Shown here one piece after another: positions 36,602-37,640 of a stretch of DNA of 37,640 nt (the first letter of the stretch is position 1; every line of letters begins with the position of its first letter). The DNA is taken from IMG/VR virus record IMGVR_UViG_3300042340_000042, positions 1 to 37,640 of that record; one strand, given 5' to 3'. The notes beneath the pieces are model-generated. The model was given only the letters and a program-made list of their open reading frames with translations. It had not been told where the DNA came from and searched no databases. Both the position numbers and the translations under genes were made by a program. The stretch is from a virus.

Positions 36602-36975
36602 GACTCCCACCCTATAACAAGGCTTGCCGCTGTGCCGTCCGCGTTAGTGATGCCAAACGCCACCTTATTCTGCTCCTTAGCACTTGCCCACCCGTGTACG
36701 TTTTGAAGGATAGCTAACGCCGCCTTTGTATCGCCCCCTAGCGCCGCGTCTTTTAACACCTGTGCCATTTGCGCCTCTGCGTCAGCGGCACCCTTCATGG
36801 TCATCAGCTCAACGTTTGGGTCGAGTTGGCACAACTGCCGATACTCGCTTGGAAGTAGCCCTGCCGCAAGCGCGAGCTTGTCCCCTTTTAGCCCTAGCGC
36901 AGACGCTTCGTAAATTGCGCTCAGACGCGCCTCTGTAACTTTTAATTCTCTTGGTGAATATGGAAATGATTGCAT
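36598..36975 (-). CDS. terS: Probable terminase small subunit
   Basis: At 125 aa, just upstream of and overlapping terL, this is the expected TerS, which recognises viral DNA for packaging. Residues 14-50 (TEARLSAIYEASALGLKGDKLALAAGLLPSEYRQL) form an HTH-like DNA-binding segment; a helical oligomerisation part (ADAEAQMAQVLKDAALGGDTKAALAIL) follows. The call rests on position and fold; the family is too diverse for more. A 12-base repeat ATATGGAAATGA occurs inside its first codons (36958-36969) and 60 bases upstream (37018-37029). Ribosome site weak. Confidence 0.78.
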   Translation of the reverse strand: MQSFPYSPRELKVTEARLSAIYEASALGLKGDKLALAAGLLPSEYRQLCQLDPNVELMTMKGAADAEAQMAQVLKDAALGGDTKAALAILQNVHGWASAKEQNKVAFGITNADGTAASLVIGWES

Positions 36976-37029
36976 GGTCGCATGAATCCTTAGCTTGTTA
37001 AAAATTATTTATAATATATATGGAAATGA
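36958..37029. repeat. Repeat ATATGGAAATGA bracketing the TerS start
   Basis: Exact 12-base copies occur at 36958-36969 and 37018-37029, 60 bases apart, and GGAAATGA again at 37063-37070. Terminases often bind repeats in or near terS, so these are candidate packaging recognition sites. They could also be incidental in AT-rich DNA. Confidence 0.45.
37013..37018 (-). promoter_or_regulatory. Possible late promoter -10 (TATATT)
   Basis: Leftward, TATATT at 37018-37013 lies in a TATA-rich block 38 bases before the TerS start. No good -35 is seen, so a phage- or activator-dependent promoter is likely. Some promoter must exist here because the late unit has no other upstream gene. Confidence 0.35.
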
Positions 37030-37085
37030 CTTTTTTGTCTGTGAATCTTTTGCATCACCTTCGGAAATGAACGCCCCCCCTATGC

Positions 37086-37110
37086 GTCATTTATTTGACA
37101 TTTATTTGAC
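37086..37110. promoter_or_regulatory. Overlapping dyads GTCATTTATTTGAC / GACATTTATTTGAC
   Basis: Two half-overlapping 14-base sites start at 37086 and 37097, 11 bases (one helical turn) apart. They match the sites at 37282 and 37338 in the outer GTC/GAC bases and AT centre. Likely cooperative binding sites for a dimeric regulator upstream of the late unit. Confidence 0.5.
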
Positions 37111-37281
37111 GGTGTATATGGAAAATGCAAATAGTATAGGAAAAATGCAAACGTTGGAGATAATGCCCCCGCCAGTCGTCTTGTCAAGTCCTCCCCGCCT
37201 GCGCTTTATTTTTTATTTTAACCCCCCCCCTATCGCTGCAAGCCACGAAATACGCGGGCTGCAAGGGATTCAAGGTTAAGT

Positions 37282-37295
37282 GTCAATTATTTGAC
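37282..37295. promoter_or_regulatory. Dyad GTCAATTATTTGAC
   Basis: Perfect 5-base arms GTCAA/TTGAC around TTAT. It is preceded by GCAAGG and TTAAGT, like the site at 37338-37351, so the two sites and their flanks form a diverged direct repeat 56 bases apart. Confidence 0.55.
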
Positions 37296-37325
37296 GTTAT
37301 TGTATGTCATTGATTTATAAGGCTT

Positions 37326-37368
37326 GCAAGGGTAAGCGTCAATATATTGACACTAGTGCTACCCTTGC
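37326..37368. promoter_or_regulatory. Nested inverted repeat around GTCAATATATTGAC
   Basis: The outer arms GCAAGGGTA (37326-37334) and TACCCTTGC (37360-37368) are perfect. Inside lies the perfect palindrome GTCAATATATTGAC (37338-37351). The structure sits 16 bases before the first TGTAGGCAGT repeat of the putative origin. It could be an origin element, an operator or an RNA stem-loop; it lacks a T run. Confidence 0.65.
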
Positions 37369-37383
37369 TGTCTGCCCTGATAG

Positions 37384-37490
37384 TGTAGGCAGTCATGTAA
37401 GCATATGTAGGCAATTAAAAACAGTGTGACTGCCTACGCCTGCGCCCAGTGATGACGCGGTTTAGCGCGATTGTAGGCAGTGTAGGCAGT
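37384..37490. repeat. Iteron-like TGTAGGCAGT repeats, left cluster
   Basis: Inverted relative to most of the right cluster: 37384-37393, 37406-37415 (one mismatch), 37472-37481 and 37481-37490 (tandem, 9-base period), plus one opposite copy at 37429-37438 (one mismatch). On the closed circle these mirror the copies at 79-304 across the AT-rich block at 10-62. Confidence 0.82.
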
Positions 37491-37499
37491 CATTTTACC

Positions 37500-37640
37500 G
37501 CCGGTCTTTTATATATAATATTATATACCTTATTATTATTATGGTATATATTATAACTTTTTCTGTATAGTAATTACACTACCTACACTGCCTACACATT
37601 CCTTCAAGTCAAGCACAGCGCGGGGGTGCGCGTAGGCAGT
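37500..37640. repeat. Direct terminal repeat, right copy
   Basis: Copy of 1-141 with G in place of T at 37626. It carries second copies of the AT-rich block and of three iteron-like elements (37578-37587, 37587-37596, 37632-37640). If the contig is a circle, these are counted twice. Confidence 0.93.

Larger units (their letters stand above)
36976..37383. other. Non-coding control region upstream of TerS
   Basis: No credible gene lies here. It contains an AT-rich promoter candidate, C runs of 7 (37074-37080) and 9 bases (37222-37230), three sites of a GTCAAWWWWTTGAC-type dyad and a nested inverted repeat (37326-37368). A plus-strand open frame at 36995-37279 crosses the C runs, lacks a ribosome site and is Pro-rich, so I discount it. 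Confidence 0.7.

Noticed and set aside
36995-37279. Plus-strand 94-codon frame upstream of TerS
   Set aside because: No ribosome site, starts with TTG, crosses poly-C runs and the regulatory dyads, and is Pro-rich; reads as non-coding DNA.
1-37640. Temperate lifestyle (integrase, repressor, attachment site)
   Set aside because: No integrase, CI-like repressor or att-like duplication next to such genes is visible; the terminal repeat is explained by circularity.
1-37640. tRNA or other structured RNA genes
   Set aside because: Non-coding gaps are few and none contains a cloverleaf-like arrangement or TTCRANY arm that I can see.

Overview
The window looks like one complete genome of a tailed dsDNA bacteriophage, probably a short-tailed (podovirus-type) phage of a Gram-negative, proteobacterial host. 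The two ends share a 141-base direct repeat (1-141 and 37500-37640, one mismatch), so the contig closes into a circle of about 37.5 kb. Nearly all the DNA is coding. Genes are joined by ATGA or TAATG start/stop overlaps, and many carry GGAG/AGAGAG-type ribosome binding sites. I see no integrase, repressor, partition gene, tRNA, RNA polymerase or CRISPR array. The order and nature of the virion genes resemble the Bordetella BPP-1-like podoviruses; this is a judgement from protein sequence by eye, not from a search.

Layout. (1) Junction region, about 36976-37640 plus 1-303: non-coding, with about 13 copies of a 10-mer ACTGCCTACA/TGTAGGCAGT arranged around an AT-rich inverted repeat, and GTCAAWWWWTTGAC dyads further out. 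It is the best candidate for a replication origin and control region. (2) Short rightward unit 304-2147: a 66-aa unknown, an ArdA-type DNA-mimic antirestriction protein, a beta sliding-clamp (DnaN) homologue and a 20-codon hydrophobic peptide, closed by two tandem terminators. (3) Leftward replication unit from a promoter near 9104 to a terminator at 2507-2545: three small proteins, a DUF2800/Cas4-like nuclease, a probable replication accessory protein, a family A DNA polymerase and a primase-helicase. (4) Rightward unit 9156-14988, divergent from unit 3 across shared repeats: VRR-NUC nuclease, many tiny proteins, a C5 cytosine methyltransferase, a degenerate HNH-like protein, a DUF3310 protein and a SNF2-type helicase. 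(5) Long leftward late unit from 36975 to 14977: TerS, TerL, portal, repeat proteins, scaffold, capsid, decoration protein, head-tail and tail hub proteins, GNAT acetyltransferase, S74-domain protein, two likely ejection proteins, fibres with a C-type-lectin-like tip, and a lysis group ending in a GH24 endolysin.

Together the genes give the phage its own polymerase, primase-helicase, clamp homologue and nucleases, DNA protection (ArdA and a methyltransferase), a full virion and lysis. The points most worth checking are the iteron-type origin beside a phage-encoded clamp, the DNA polymerase whose start codon follows a terminator hairpin with the Shine-Dalgarno on the far side, and the fibre tip with a foreign-looking, DGR-like 3' end but no reverse transcriptase in the genome.
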